In this document: positions 32,661 through 45,337 of the stretch, one piece after another | How positions within the stretch are numbered: the first letter of the stretch is position 1 | Layout: every line of letters starts with the position of its first letter | Program-made: the position numbers and the translations under genes | The notes under the pieces: model-generated | Seen by the model: only the letters and a program-made list of their open reading frames with translations | The model's database searches: none | What the model was told of the DNA's origin: nothing | NCBI GenBank assembly: GCA_016647705.1 | Contig: CM028329.1 | Location: forward strand, 60,715,231-60,779,230 | DNA length: 64,000 nt | Direction of reading: 5' to 3' | Origin: Eucommia ulmoides | Lineage: Eukaryota > Streptophyta > Magnoliopsida > Garryales > Eucommiaceae

Positions 32661-35600
32661 GTGTTGGTGTATTTACATATTATTATTATTAAAAAAGATG
32701 AATTTATTATGATATGAATTTTTATTTTAATTAATAATAATGATATGGTTGGTTCCATGGCCTGCTTGTGAGCCAAATGATAGCAATGGAGAGGTGAGAG
32801 CATATAGCCGACAATGGCACGTTCACCTAATTACTATAATACCCTCCTTCCCACTTTTGTAGAGAGTGGAATTTGGGAAGTGATGATGGGCTTTGTTGTA
32901 ATCCACATGGAAGAATCAATAATTATTATTATTAGTTATTTATAGTAAATAATAATAATAATAATAATTATCCATCATAGTATCCTATTTTATTTTTTCA
33001 TTTTGAAAAAATGATATTTTCGGTCCTTTCGAGTATATAGATTGCGTGTTTATAATATAACGTGAACTCTGAAATTTGATAAATTACAGATTTGATCTGT
33101 CGAATTTCACATTTATTTCAATCTGACAAAATTGAAAGCATCAGTTGTGCTATGCACGTTGCCTTCTAATAAATCTAAAATATTTTTCTCTAACAAATAC
33201 TTAAATTTTCTTGTTTCATTTTTCAAATAAATTACTGTTAGGGGAAAGATGAGGTAAATGTCTTAAATTATTATCATTACAAGAAGTTCACGTGCTGAGC
33301 ATAACTCGTTTTTCGTCTAAAATCATTAATAACGTTTTAAATTTTTTGGAATTGAAACAATTTGAAACTCGACGGACCAAATGTGCAATTTGGTAAACCA
33401 ACACCATATTTTAGGGCGGAGTGAAATGTAATTTTCCTTTTCTTTTTATTCCTAATGGTCTCCTTTTCCAAAATATTTAATCATAGTTATTTTTTAATTA
33501 AACTTTTTTTTTTCTTAATAATTAAATTCACATTAATTTTTATACATTATTTGTAAATGTACGGTGATTTAATAATTATTATGGTTTATTATTATAATTT
33601 GATGGATTATAATTATAATTATATTATGATTTTGGGATTAATTTAACCAAAAAAAGAAATTAATAATAATAATAAAAGTTAAAAAAGTGGTGGCCATATC
33701 TTTGAAAAAGGTGGAAAATTCTTCTTATTACAATACAACAGCTGTTAAAATGATTATACTTTTTCTTTTTGGTTGGCCAAAAGGTTAAAAAAAAATTAAA
33801 AAAAAATTGGACCACACCGACAAAATTAATTTAATTTTGTTTTTAATTTAATTTTAATTTACCCAAACACTTTGGTTTGGTTTATTGATTTATTTCTTAA
33901 AATTTGTAATTAAATATTAAGAATAGAGTAGCAACTAACTAAAAAAATTGGAGCTTTTGGTGACCAGTTTATGAAATTAAAATTCAACACATATAATGCA
34001 CGCGCTACAATAATTTTTTTAGAAATTTACTACAGTATAATTTTGATTTTTTTTAAAAAAAATTATTATATGCTTAACAAATTAAAATTTTAATTCCGTG
34101 AACTGTTTAAAAAAATCCCAAAAAACAAAAGAATAGCATCAATATCATCATTTTTTTAATTTCTTTTTTATGGGGGCCCAAAAATAAATAAATAAAAATA
34201 AAATAAATAATGAAAGCATTGGGCACTCCTGCACAACACAAGTAACATAACATCATCTTTTGGTGGCTTTACAAAAAAGAGGTAAAGAGGTGATGAATGG
34301 GAATGTATTCTCCCTCTTTATGGTAACGTCTCACTCTTTAAGGTCTGTTCAGATCAGTTTACGCATATTTCGAGTCATCATTTTCCCGAATGATTTTAAG
34401 GATACGTTCTTCCATATCAGTCAAGTATACTCAGGAGTAAATTCAAGAAAGTCGAACTCTAATTAATAATAAAAAAGGACACCTCCAGTTACTAACCAGA
34501 CTAACACCTCTTGGGTCTCACTCTTATTAAGTTGGTACAAGTAGTTAGCGGTTTTGATATTTTGTACCCTTAAAGTTTGACCGTTATTTCACTTAGATCC
34601 CACACTGCGAAATTGAGGATTAATTGATTCAACTAGAAAGTTGTAGGATAAATTGGTAGATTATCTCTCCTAATCAAACCATTCTATCACTATCTCTAAA
34701 ATTTATATTTGTATTTAATTGGTCAATTCTATTATTATTTACTATCTGTTTACATTTATAAATTAGAAAATCAGTACAGTGTCTTTACGCGGTCGATTTT
34801 GGGTTGACATGAAAATAGTTTTGGAAAGATTAAAATCAAATAGACAAGATTTGAGGTTGTACCTATGTTGTCTAACCTTTGTCATCAACTTTTGATCTTT
34901 CTTAAAAAAACATGAATGATCTTTAAAAAAGAAAGGGAAAAAAATGTGAAGAAAAAGAGGGTTGAATGATTCAGTGAGCGGGGGCTTCATTTCCATTCCA
35001 GGTTGTCTTAAGCTTACAATTAGAAGGTAATAAGGTTGTCTTTTTTCTCTATAATCCTAAGCATTTTGTGATTATGAGTTGTTTTATTATGTGATTCTTC
35101 TTTATTAGCAGTCTTAATCTGGCATTTTAGTGTAAAGAGAGCTTGCTTTTTTCCCTTTAATCTCTCTGTCTCTCCTTCTCTCTTTCTCTCCAACTAGATG
35201 GTCATGGTCCGGAGCCCTGCCCAACCCGTCCTGCCCATTAGTTATCTTTTAGAGCTTGGGCTTGATATTTAAGCCCATGGGTAGGGGTAGGGGTAGGGAT
35301 TTAGGCACATTCGTTTTTAGGGCCGAATTTGGACACAACCATTTTTGTTTAGGATAGGGTCAACTTATTATTGTGGATGAATATATATATTTTGCTATTT
35401 TAGTGAATATTTTTAAATTATTAAAAAAAATTAGGACTTCTTTTTTAAAGGTTCCAAAAGTGAGGACCACCACTTTTTGATAATCATCCAAAGGCAAAAA
35501 AAAAAAAAACCACTTGGATGATCTTCTATAAAGTGGTGTTTTTCACTTTCGGGACATTTGAAGGAATTTTTCAAAAAATTATAAGGCCGAACTGCCCCTA

Positions 35601-36063
35601 AGGCTGGTTGGGCTTGGGTTTGAGATATCTTACAATGGGCGGATTTGGGCAGAGTAATAGGGCCTGATGATAGGGTCAGGCCCAAGTTCATGCCTAATAA
35701 ATTTCCGTGATACCCTAGGTAGAACCCGACTCATTACCGCCCCTACTTTCAACCCAAACAGCTATTTATATTATCTAAAATCCTACTTTGGATAGTGTTT
35801 TGATTAATAAAAATTTAGAATTGTATTCCAACCATGTTACACAAATAAATTACTTATTAATATTTTAATTTTTATTTTAGCTAACCACACATTTATCTAG
35901 AGGATTAGAGTAAATGAGTCAAAATAGTAGTTATACCATTTTGATCTTAAGATAGCTACTGGGTTGGAGTTGCTCTTAGGTTCTGCATTTGAAAATCACT
36001 ATAAGTAAAAACCAGGGCCTTGTTCACCGTTTTAAAATTTTAGTTCATAAGAATTAAAAAAAA
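32661..36063. other. Gene-free AT-rich intergenic DNA with repeat remains
   Basis: Contains an AAT/ATT microsatellite region (about 32920-32970), the old interspersed repeat (about 33000-33440), and a sequence at about 34320-34510 sharing ACCAGACTAACAC and adjacent order with 39560-39690 (possibly an eroded SINE, with an AGTTCGAC word). A GGGC-rich repeat at about 35190-35720 is related to 1000-1340, and GGTAGGGGTAGGGG occurs near 35280. No gene recognised. Confidence 0.35.
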
Positions 36064-36752
36064 AAGGGAAATCGGTGAAAAGTCCATTTTTTTAAGTCTA
36101 ATTGGTGAAAAGTCTTTTTATGTTATTAGGTTTTAATTTAGTCCTTTAAGTTAGATTTCACTTGTGTTTTAATCCCGCATTGTAGGAATTGTAGGAATAT
36201 TGCAGGAATTGTAGGGAACCTTTTAGTGAGTACATTCGATTTTTATAATGAATTCTGTTACATGTAATTAATATTAGTTATAATTTCATAATTGTTACTT
36301 TTCACATATATTTGGGTATTTTTAGTGACATGTAATTATATAATATTAGTTACATGTTACAATTACATATATATGTATAATATTTTGTAACGTAAATGAA
36401 AAAATATCAAATTTTTTAGTTACATATCAGAGACATGTAACTAAAAAATTATATATTATTGAAACATGTAACTAAAAAATATCAAACTTGTTAATTACAT
36501 CTTAGAGACATGTAACTAAAAAGTTACATATTATTGGAACGTGTAACTTAAATGAAAAAAAATAGTTACCTATAATTAATACAGTAATATTATACACAAA
36601 TTAGTTACATGTAATTGGTGCGTGGCTATCACATGAGCAATGTTTCCTTCTTTTTAAAATAAATGGGACTAAATTAAAAGTTTTTACCGCATGTAGGACT
36701 TTTGACCAATTAGAGTTTAAATGTAGGATCTTTTACTCATTGTCTCTAAAAA
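36064..36752. repeat. ACATGTAAC-rich element, copy 2, with terminal inverted repeats
   Basis: Aligns in inverse orientation with 29795-30405. The left end (AATTGGTGAAAAGTC) and the inverted right end (AATTGGTCAAAAGTCC) are terminal inverted repeats. The interior holds multiple TTACATGTAA and AGACATGTAACTAAAAA words. Non-coding. Confidence 0.6.
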
Positions 36753-38094
36753 AAAATTGGTCTTTTATATGAAGCCCACCAAACTTATTTGGACAAAAAT
36801 ATCCTTATCTTTCATCAAACTTTTGTATCGACAATTGAGATCAAATAATATTTTAACATTAACATTAGCACCTGCCTCGTTCCTTTTCAACACTCATCTC
36901 TCTCTCTTAACACACAAACGCAACACTATCGCCATTGCCACTATCATCGTCACCGTCTATGGTCGTTCTCATCTCTCTTTGCTCACGCATGCCTCACTCC
37001 ATCATATATATTTATAACTTGGAATCCCATTATGAATAAATGTTGGTGTAATAATATCTTGTTGAGGTGAGTGATGAACCCAAATGAGTCCAACACAAAT
37101 GGGTTGAGCTAAAAATCTATTGTGCCACCATTCCCACTTTCAAAAAGTAGAACCCTACAAGGGAAACAAAGCATGGGCCTTCAAATAATGGAGTTCTTCA
37201 TCAACCAAAATATTCCATTCCCAAATTCATCCAATTAACCCAACCAACTGAACTACGGTCAATGTAAAAAATTACAGTAATTTTTATATTATACAATAAT
37301 TTTTAAACTTCTGAGTAACTTTGAAATTTTAAAAAAATTATTGTAGCACATGAGTTGAATGGGTTAAAATTTTAATTTCGTATAAACTATTGACCAAAAA
37401 ACTAAAAAATGAACTTCTGACAGTGATTTTGAAATTCTAAAAAAATTATTGTAGCACACGAGCTGAATGAATTAAAATTTTAATTTGATATAGACTATTC
37501 ACCAAAAACCAAAAAACGGAAGACGACTAAATTGCACTTTACACCCCTAAAATTTGAGTTCTTGGGCGTTTGTATTATTTCAATGCACTCCCTAAATTTG
37601 CTTTTCGTATCAATTTGGTCCATTTCACATATTTCAGTAAACTTTTTTGTCGGAGTAAGTGAGAAAGTATAACGACACTCAAGTGTGCAATATTTTTTTA
37701 ATTTCATTCATTTTATGTCATGCACCAGTCACATGATTAATTTCGACAATAAAATTGATCTGAATCAAGCAATTAAACCAGACTGATACAAAAAGTAAAT
37801 TTTGAGGAACAAATTGTAACAATTAACACATCCACCAGAAGAGTGAGACCGCTCCGAAACATTAGGAGTGTAATGTGCGATTTAGCCCAAAAATACGTAC
37901 AATCCAACCGTATAATATCATGGGCTAAACAAAGAGGAGAGAATAATATATATATATATATATATATAAAATTTCAGAAATCCACAGCAATACTTTGTCA
38001 TCATTATCAAATCATTGTCTATGTGACATGCATTCCAAACTTCCCTTTGGAAGGCTTGTCTTAGTCTAAAAAAGAACCACCTACGACAAATTAA
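36753..38094. other. Intergenic AT-rich DNA
   Basis: Two close copies of a short block (about 37290-37400 and 37405-37510) share AATTTTAAAAAAATTATTGTAGCAC-like and GGTTAAAATTTTAATTT-like words. A TA run lies at 37947-37969. No gene recognised. Confidence 0.3.
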
Positions 38095-38240
38095 TGTGGG
38101 TGTTTGGACCCAGGAATAAAATCCTAAAATTGAATTCCGTTGGAATAGAATCGAATTCTAAATGGGTGTTAACAATTTTTCGATTCTATTCCCACGGGAT
38201 TCATTTTCAATAATCCCACGTACCAAACATGTCCTAAAGA
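38095..38240. mobile_element. Small MITE-like inverted repeat downstream of the NAD+ carrier gene
   Basis: About 145 bp with loosely inverted ends (GGGTGTTTGGACCCAGGAATAAAATCC and inverted GACATGTTTGGTACGTGGGATT). Non-coding; just beyond the carrier gene stop. Confidence 0.4.
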
Positions 38241-38264
38241 GTACAACCAAGAAATTCACAATCT

Positions 38265-41200
38265 TCATAATGCATGAGGGTGAGGATCAGGAGGATATAA
38301 TGTAACAAGAAACCTGTGAATCATCTCGAAACTGGTGAATGTAATAACAGCAGCCGGGGTTGTCCGAAAAAGGTTGGTGGCACATCCACGGTAAAAACCC
38401 GGGATACCGTCTTGCTGGAAGACTTTCTTGATACAGTCAACTACCCCCGAGTATCTTTTCTCTGAATGGTGTCCTTGTTCCTGAAGCCTTGACCGTACAA
38501 CCTGAAAAATATACATATATAATGTAAGATTGAGTGTATATATATATATAATGTATTGTAAAATTGAGGCCATGTTTGGTTATTGTTTTTGTTCCCTGAT
38601 TCCTGTTCTTGCTCTTAAAATTTTGGAATTAATGCAGAGAAACGTGTTTGGTACTGTTCCCAAAATTTAGAGGGTAATTGGCGACTATTTCATGAATTCC
38701 TTAAGAATCTAAGAATAAAAAAAAATGTGTATTCCTATTCACTCCCACAAAACTATTCCCACCAACATCACACCAGCCACCATACATTTAAAGGGAAAAA
38801 AAAAAGTACAAATGTTACAACCAAACGAGTTTCTTGTTTTTATTTTCATAAATAAAAAGAAACAATTTCAGAACAATGGTCGTTACCAAACATGTTTCTA
38901 TTCCTAGAATACTCCCAAACAGAAACATAATTCTCATCCGAGTTTATTGGCAGTAGAAACAGAAAAAAAGAAACACTAACCGAACGCCACCTGATTGTTC
39001 CAATTTTATCATCTATTTATTCTCTTTCCATCCCACCTCATTCATTTGCATCTTTTTACCAAAACATGAATTGGAGATTCGGAGTAGCACCAAAAATTAC
39101 AATTATTGCATTTTCGGTCTCTATCCTGGAGTAATTTACGGATGGGGTGCAATTTGAGAAATTGGTGATATTAGAATGAAATAAGGGTAAACTGATTAAT
39201 GGTGATGGGGCGAGAGGAATGACATGCCAAAGGAGAACTTGGGGAAAGCTAGTACTTGAGGATATGTGGAAACAATACGTGGAAGAGGTAAAGGATGAAG
39301 AGTGAGTTGGATTGATAGGTAACAGTTAAAATGAAAATATAGGAACTATTTCATACAGTGTTTGAAGTTTAAGGACCTAACTGAAAGAATTAAAACTTTA
39401 AGGACCTAACTAAACCAATTAAAAACTTGAAGGACCTAACCGAAACAACTAAAAGTTTAAGGACCCAACTAAAACAATTAAAACTGGACATATTCAACAC
39501 ACTACCCAAACTTTTTAAGGACCAATGGCACTCTTCCTTTGTTCTATTTTTTTTTATTATTATATGGTAAGGTGTATCCAGACCAACTTACAAGCACCTC
39601 GACTAATCACCTTCTTGGACGATCTTAAGGGTTACCAACCAGACTAACACTCTCCGTCTGTCTAATAATAATACTCTTAGTCCTGCTTTCATTGAGGATA
39701 CTTCAAAAATAATTATCGTCTTTCCTTTTTCAAATAAAATATTTTATCATTTTTCCCAAAATAACCTTCTACTCAATCACTCATTCAAAATCATTTTTCC
39801 CAAAATAACCCTCTAATCAACCACTCATTCAATTTTTAAAAAATTTCAACACTTTCACACATTTTCAACAACTACAATATAAGGTAGATGCAACGCCCGT
39901 ACCTCATGTGGATATGTCAAGGTAGATGCAAATATTTTCGAAACAGACGAGGCAACAGCAACATCACGTGCAGGGAGTTTATCAATTGTAGTGTTATCTG
40001 AAAATCATAGGCATCGAATAAGTTCCTTCCTAAATTTGTGGGGTTTTGACACTTTGTACCCCTGAAGTTTTACTAAAATCTCACTTTGGTCCTCATAGTT
40101 TCCATTTGAACATATAACACCCGAAAGTTTCTTAATCATCCCACTACAGTCCAAATTATTATCTTTGGGTCACATGGCTGCCATGCACCTAACTGTTTTT
40201 AAAGAGATTTTATGGGCAATTTCAGTCTCTCATTCCCCTTCCCACCCAAAGTCCTCTAAACAATAGTAGGGTGCATGACAGTTGACTGTTTGTCGTCCAA
40301 AAGTGTAATGGAGTTATTGATTTGGACTGAAGTGGGATGATTACGGAACTTCAGAGTGATGTATTCATATTGAAAATATAGGGATCAAAATGAAATAATG
40401 GTCAAACTTTAGGGAACAATGTGTCAAAACCCCTAAATATATTGACAAGCAAATTTTATTACAATTGGAACACGTACCTCGATCCGCAAAGTACATTTTA
40501 AGCTTCTCATAAGTTGGGAATTGGATGGCAACATGAGTTATACCAGCTAATGCAGGCACAAGACCACTGTAAAATCAACCAAAGAGAATAATTAGTTCAA
40601 AGAAGGGATAAACAACCTGCATATATGCGTCAATTCCATAATGTTCAATGAAGGTATAAAAGGTATAAATAAATAACCTGTATAAACCACGGATACCCTC
40701 TTCATGAGCAATCCTCCTTAGCGCTGAGAAGGTACTACTATATGGGACAATGCCTCTTCTCATTCCTTGGGTCTGCATAAGAGCGGGGAGAAAAATGAAA
40801 GGTGGGTGATCAAGACTCAAAACTATGATATAAGCTTCTGAATTAAAATAGTCGTAAAATATTAATCATTACTTCATTTATTGAAAGCGTTCACCAGATA
40901 GAATAAAGATATTTTATGTTTAAGCAATAGGACTCAGGAGGCCATTATGCCCACTACATTATTCAAAAACAAACAAGAACACACCCGAAAAAAATGATAC
41001 AATCATTTATCTAGAAGCATTAGAGTGTTTTTTAGCATATCTATAATTTATTCCATAAACATATATTTTTCTATGTTCTTGAGCGTGCACACACTTCTAA
41101 TAAGTTCATTTTTTATATGCACTCTTTCAGCTATAACTAATTATACATTTGGAATTTCGGGATGAAACAACTATGCAAAAGGCTGACGTCGTGCAATAAT

Positions 41201-43409
41201 AAGAATATGAATCTAAATACAGGGATCGGCATTGGTCATCAGATACATACTTGGAGTCTTGTCTTCACAACCCAAAGAGGATTTGTGGCAATACTTGTTG
41301 CAGCCCCAGCACCAGAAGCAGCTATCATATTGGCACCAACAGAGAGCTGATGATTCTCGTCTACAACCACAAAACTAATAACACGTAAGAACTTGCCAAG
41401 AAAACTAATTAAACTCAGGTTGGGTTTTGAATGAAAGTATTTAAATAGAGTTGAAATTTTAATATACATATATTGGAATTTAATATACTAGTGTAGGATT
41501 TGGACAAGATGCATACATAAGTTTTAGAGAATTTGGAATGGCTATACATAAGGAATTATTTGAATCCATCCCACGAAACATTGTACTGACTCGGATAATA
41601 AGATATAGTAAATTATATTAGAGATACTTGTTTTTAGTTTCCCTTAAAAATAATTCTAATCTCTCTTTTCTTTTTCCTTTTTTATTTCTATTGAACCCTA
41701 CATAATATGTGTCATAAGCAATAGTTAAATCAAAACAAAAAAATGGCCAATGCCTGATAACTGATAAGACAAAAAGCTCATGGACTTACCACCAGAACAA
41801 AGTAAATCTTTAAACTGCTCATAAATAGTGAAATAAACCTGCAGAAAGCGTTACGCAGAGTCATTAAGAAACTGGTTTAAAATCAGTCAAAGATCAAAGT
41901 CAAACAAGAACAACTCCCAAGCAATCAAACGATTAGAACCTCTGAAGTCTGAACTTATGTCAGCCTGTCTCCAAAACAATTAAAATGGTACGAAGTAAAC
42001 ACAATATTTTCAAAATAATAGCCTAAAGGATAAAACAACTAAATAAGGTTACTGCCTGTATACTCGAGAATGGGGGTCGTGTCATACTGGTACTCCTACC
42101 TTTTTTTGCAACCACGCGAGGGATAAAATAAAATTATTTACTCAAGAATATAAGTCCTATGTAAAGCGTAAAATGATTTCCTAGACTTTTTAACTGTTGC
42201 CTATAAATATAAACTTTTAAATCGTTATTCTGTTCTATACATTCTCTTACATTACATAGAAAAGGCCTCATAATAAAGAATCTGACTAATAGAATTCAGG
42301 TAGCAGGCAAAAATGTTTTACATTTTCACTCAAAATTCTCAGGATTCTTTTACACTTCCTTTCTTGTAACCACCACAGCTTAAATCTCCACCATCCATAC
42401 TTCAAACTAATTAAACGTTCATTATTCACTTAATTTTCAGCTGGACGCAATATACTGGATTAAAACTTTTAGCAAGACTGCCTACTAAAGTTCCATAAAA
42501 TTCATATTCATTGATCATTGAATGCAATTAGAAAGTAGCAATTAACCAAAACAATAACAATTGATAAATATAGTAAAATTATTCCTGCAAGTGCTCTCCC
42601 CCCCCCCCCCCCAAAAAAAAAAAAAAACAATCATGGTAAGAAACAATTAACTCCAAACAATAGATGACTCACCGCCCAGTTTGGAAGTAATGCTAGCACA
42701 GTGGGGGAGAGCCCACGGTACATGCCACGCAGACCCTCCTTCTGAAATATTTGCTCTAAACTCCCAACTATAAGACTACCTGATTAAAGGAAAAACGGAG
42801 AAACATAAAATATTGTTATAAACCCATATCAACTAATGACTCCTTTAACAATACATATATACATAGAGCCACTCCTCGTTGTCGACACCAAACACGAATT
42901 TCCAAAAGAGTGAAGCAGCCAAATCAAAAGATAAATCAAACAGGAAAGGAAAGAAACCTTTAATACTAGCACCACCGAGGTTTGGTATGCCGTGAACCTG
43001 AAACCTAGTCTTAATAACATCTAGAGGACAAACAAATGTAGCCGCAATGACTCCTGCAAATTCCCACATTCAGGCAAATGTATTAAGCTGCAAAATATGT
43101 CTTCCAGGATCATATATAACCAATCAACCAAAAACAACATAACTGCATCATATTCCGGAGAAAACGTGAGCAATGAGCTAAAATAGATAGAAAAACTATC
43201 ATGACTTCAAAAGCAATAAAACAGGATTATCAAACAGTGACAATCAAACAAAACGGTCAAATTTTCCCCAGTCCTTGCATTGCTTTGGCATTCTCATGCT
43301 CAATTTTCATTCAAACGAAACCAAAAACAAATTGCGTACCGGCGGCAGCACCAGCACCAGCATTGCAGAGAATGCCCTTGGAGCTAGGGCCATGAGCGTC
43401 GGCGGTCAT
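38265..43409 (-). CDS. NDT1: NAD+ carrier, mitochondrial carrier family, NDT1-like (9 exons, about 315 aa)
   Basis: Coding exons: 43409-43340, 43053-42958, 42779-42673, 41838-41790, 41360-41251, 40772-40678, 40566-40478, 39997-39903, 38501-38265; they sum to 316 codons with stop. Three mitochondrial-carrier repeats carry the signatures [20 protein letters not shown] and PHEVVRSRLQ, at the ends of transmembrane helices 1, 3 and 5. [32 protein letters not shown] and [18 protein letters not shown] match Arabidopsis NDT1 closely, and the length is like its 312 aa. NDT1 exchanges NAD+ for ADP/AMP across an organelle inner membrane; it was first placed in plastids and later in mitochondria. Exon 4 ends at a GTAAGT donor; a weaker donor three bases upstream would drop one residue. 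Introns hold a MITE in intron 7 and another in intron 8. Confidence 0.94.
38568..38991. mobile_element. Tourist-like MITE downstream of exon 9 acceptor region (NAD+ carrier intron 8)
   Basis: Starts GGCCATGTTTGGTTATTG and ends AACACTAACCGAACGCCACC, flanked by TGA at 38565-38567 and 38992-38994. It is the intact relative of the split copy at 27221-28163. 424 bp, non-coding. Confidence 0.7.
39363..39485. repeat. Minisatellite, 29-30 bp unit, about four copies
   Basis: AAGGACCTAACT-like units start at 39371, 39400, 39430 and 39459, separated by TAAAACTTTA-like spacers, in NAD+ carrier intron 8. Confidence 0.7.
40034..40438. mobile_element. MITE with terminal inverted repeats in NAD+ carrier intron 7
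   Basis: The left end TGGGGTTTTGACACTTTGTACCC and the inverted right end AGGGGTTTTGACACATTGTTCCC form terminal inverted repeats. About 400 bp, non-coding, lying between exon 7 (40478) and exon 8 (39997). Confidence 0.65.
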
Positions 43410-43835
43410 TGCTAAACCTACGACAGTCGATTTGATAAGATGCGGAGGCTCGATTCGTGTTGAAGGAGTCCTCTCTCGAGAGGCCGATCGCGGAGAACCA
43501 GGGTCGCATGGCCAGTACAGTAAGCGAATTATCGAAAAATCGCGCTTCTCGATTCCCGATTATGATTTGATCTCAGAGCGAAAACAATTGTTCCCGACAA
43601 AGCGTCGGCCGTGTGGGAAAACTCGTTGCGTTTCGATGAGATCGAGGATCGGAAATCACCATGCGAGGAATCTCACTCCTCTTCGATAGAGAGAGATAGT
43701 CTTCAATGTGAGGATCGGGTTGTATTGCGCTTCTCCATCGTCAATCAATTTATCGCCTGCTAGGCCGGCCGGTTCGTCTTAAATGGGGCCCGACCAACCC
43801 TTATCCGCCTCAAAAGTTAAAAATGTAGGCCCCGT
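43410..43835 (-). other. 5' UTR and promoter region of the NAD+ carrier gene
   Basis: GC-richer than its surroundings, with a TCTCTCTCTATCG stretch on the gene strand near 43690. A plus-strand frame (43432-43689) is an artefact of this composition. Confidence 0.4.
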
Positions 43836-44717
43836 TTGATGAGAATTGAGAGATAAAATTGTTTCTCTCATTTTAATTTAATTTCATGTAATGTCAAGTG
43901 TGTCCCTATTAAAATAGGTTAAATTTTTTGGGGAAAAAAAAAATAATTATTTTTTATTTCTCTTTTTTTTAGTTTTTCAATAATCAATTCTTATTTTTTG
44001 GATTGGGTTGGATTGGGTTTTGTGTTTGCCAAATGCGTTCCTAAAAATCAATTTCAGATTTTTTAGGTCAGGTTGGATTGGAATGGAATGGAAACACTAA
44101 GGCCCTGTTTGGTTAGGTGGCGTTTGGTTAGTGCTTCCACTTTTCTGAACCCAACTGGAATGAGTTGAGTTGAGTTGAATTGGATTGGGTTGAGAATTTT
44201 AGAAACAGAATTGTGCTTGATAACGACAATTTTCGTTTTGTACTGAGAATAAAATGTGTTTGGTAACGATTTTATCCTAAAACTAATTTATTTATTTTGA
44301 ATTTTTTTTTTGTGTTTGGCGACGACAGTGTCAGACGGTGACCGAACACCAACAACGGCGGCGGTGGCCAGACGGCCGGCGGGTCGCCGGAGGTGGGCGG
44401 TGACAGCGGAAGGTCGCCGGAGGTGGCCGAAGACGGCGGTCGGTCGCCGGACGGTGGCCGACAGCGGGTGGTGGTGGTCAGCTGGCAGATGAAGACGGAA
44501 GTTAAGAACTTTGAATTGAGTTTTTTGGGCACAAAAAGAAACAATTTTTTTTTTATTTCTCATTTCCTTAACATTTTGAGAATCAATGTTCCCAACCAAA
44601 TCCAACCCAAAAATTTTGGGTTTGATTTTTGGGAACGCGTTTGGCAAACACAAAACTTAACCCAACCCAACTCAAAAAATAGGAATTGATTCTCAAAATT
44701 CTAAAAAAACCAGAAAC

Positions 44718-44748
<31 letters not shown>

Positions 44749-45092
44749 TTTTTTTTGCCCAAAATACTCAACCCAAAGTTCTTAACTCCGGCCACCGTCC
44801 GACGACCACTCGCCGCTGGTCACCGTCTGCTGGCGCCGGCCTTCGCGCGTCTGCCGGCAACCATTGCCGGCAACTTCCGGCCACCGTCTGACACCACCGC
44901 CGTCGCCGGCGTCCGACCGTCCGGCCACCGTCTAACACCACCGTTGCCGCCAAACACAAAAAAAAAAAAAAAAAAATAGTTTTAGGATAAAATCGTTACC
45001 AAACGCAATTATATTCTCAAAATTCTCAACTCAACCCAACTCATTCCAATTGGGTTCAGAAAAGTGGGAACACTAACCAAACGCCACCTAAC
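43836..45092. mobile_element. Cluster of Tourist-like MITEs, including two GC-core copies in opposite orientation
   Basis: An eroded copy (about 43836-44105) is followed by a unit opening GGTGGCGTTTGGTTAGTGC at 44119. The cluster closes with GGGAACACTAACCAAACGCCACC at 45092 before TAA. GC-rich cores at about 44320-44490 and 44785-44950 carry the same GCCGGAGGTGG/CCGGCCACCG units as 23280-23530. They face opposite ways, so the pair forms a large imperfect palindrome. Poly-A/T runs (about 44716-44757) mark the join. Confidence 0.65.
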
Positions 45093-45337
45093 CGTTCCTA
45101 TCTCAAAAATTCTCATCCCATTTTCAGATTTTTGAGATTTATGTTCGGAAATAGCGTTTGACAAATCATGTGTCCGTTTCCATTCCATTACAAAATGAGA
45201 ATCCATCCCACTTTTTTGTATAGAAATGAGAAACAAAAAAAATTGTTTCTCAAATTTTCTATCTCATTCTCATTACCTAAAAATGACATGCTGATCATTT
45301 TTTCATTTGTTATTGAGATCTTTCTTCAAACTTTTGT

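Noticed and set aside
43432..43689. 85-codon plus-strand frame upstream of the NAD+ carrier gene
   Set aside because: Lies in the likely promoter and 5' UTR; no domain or homology recognised.
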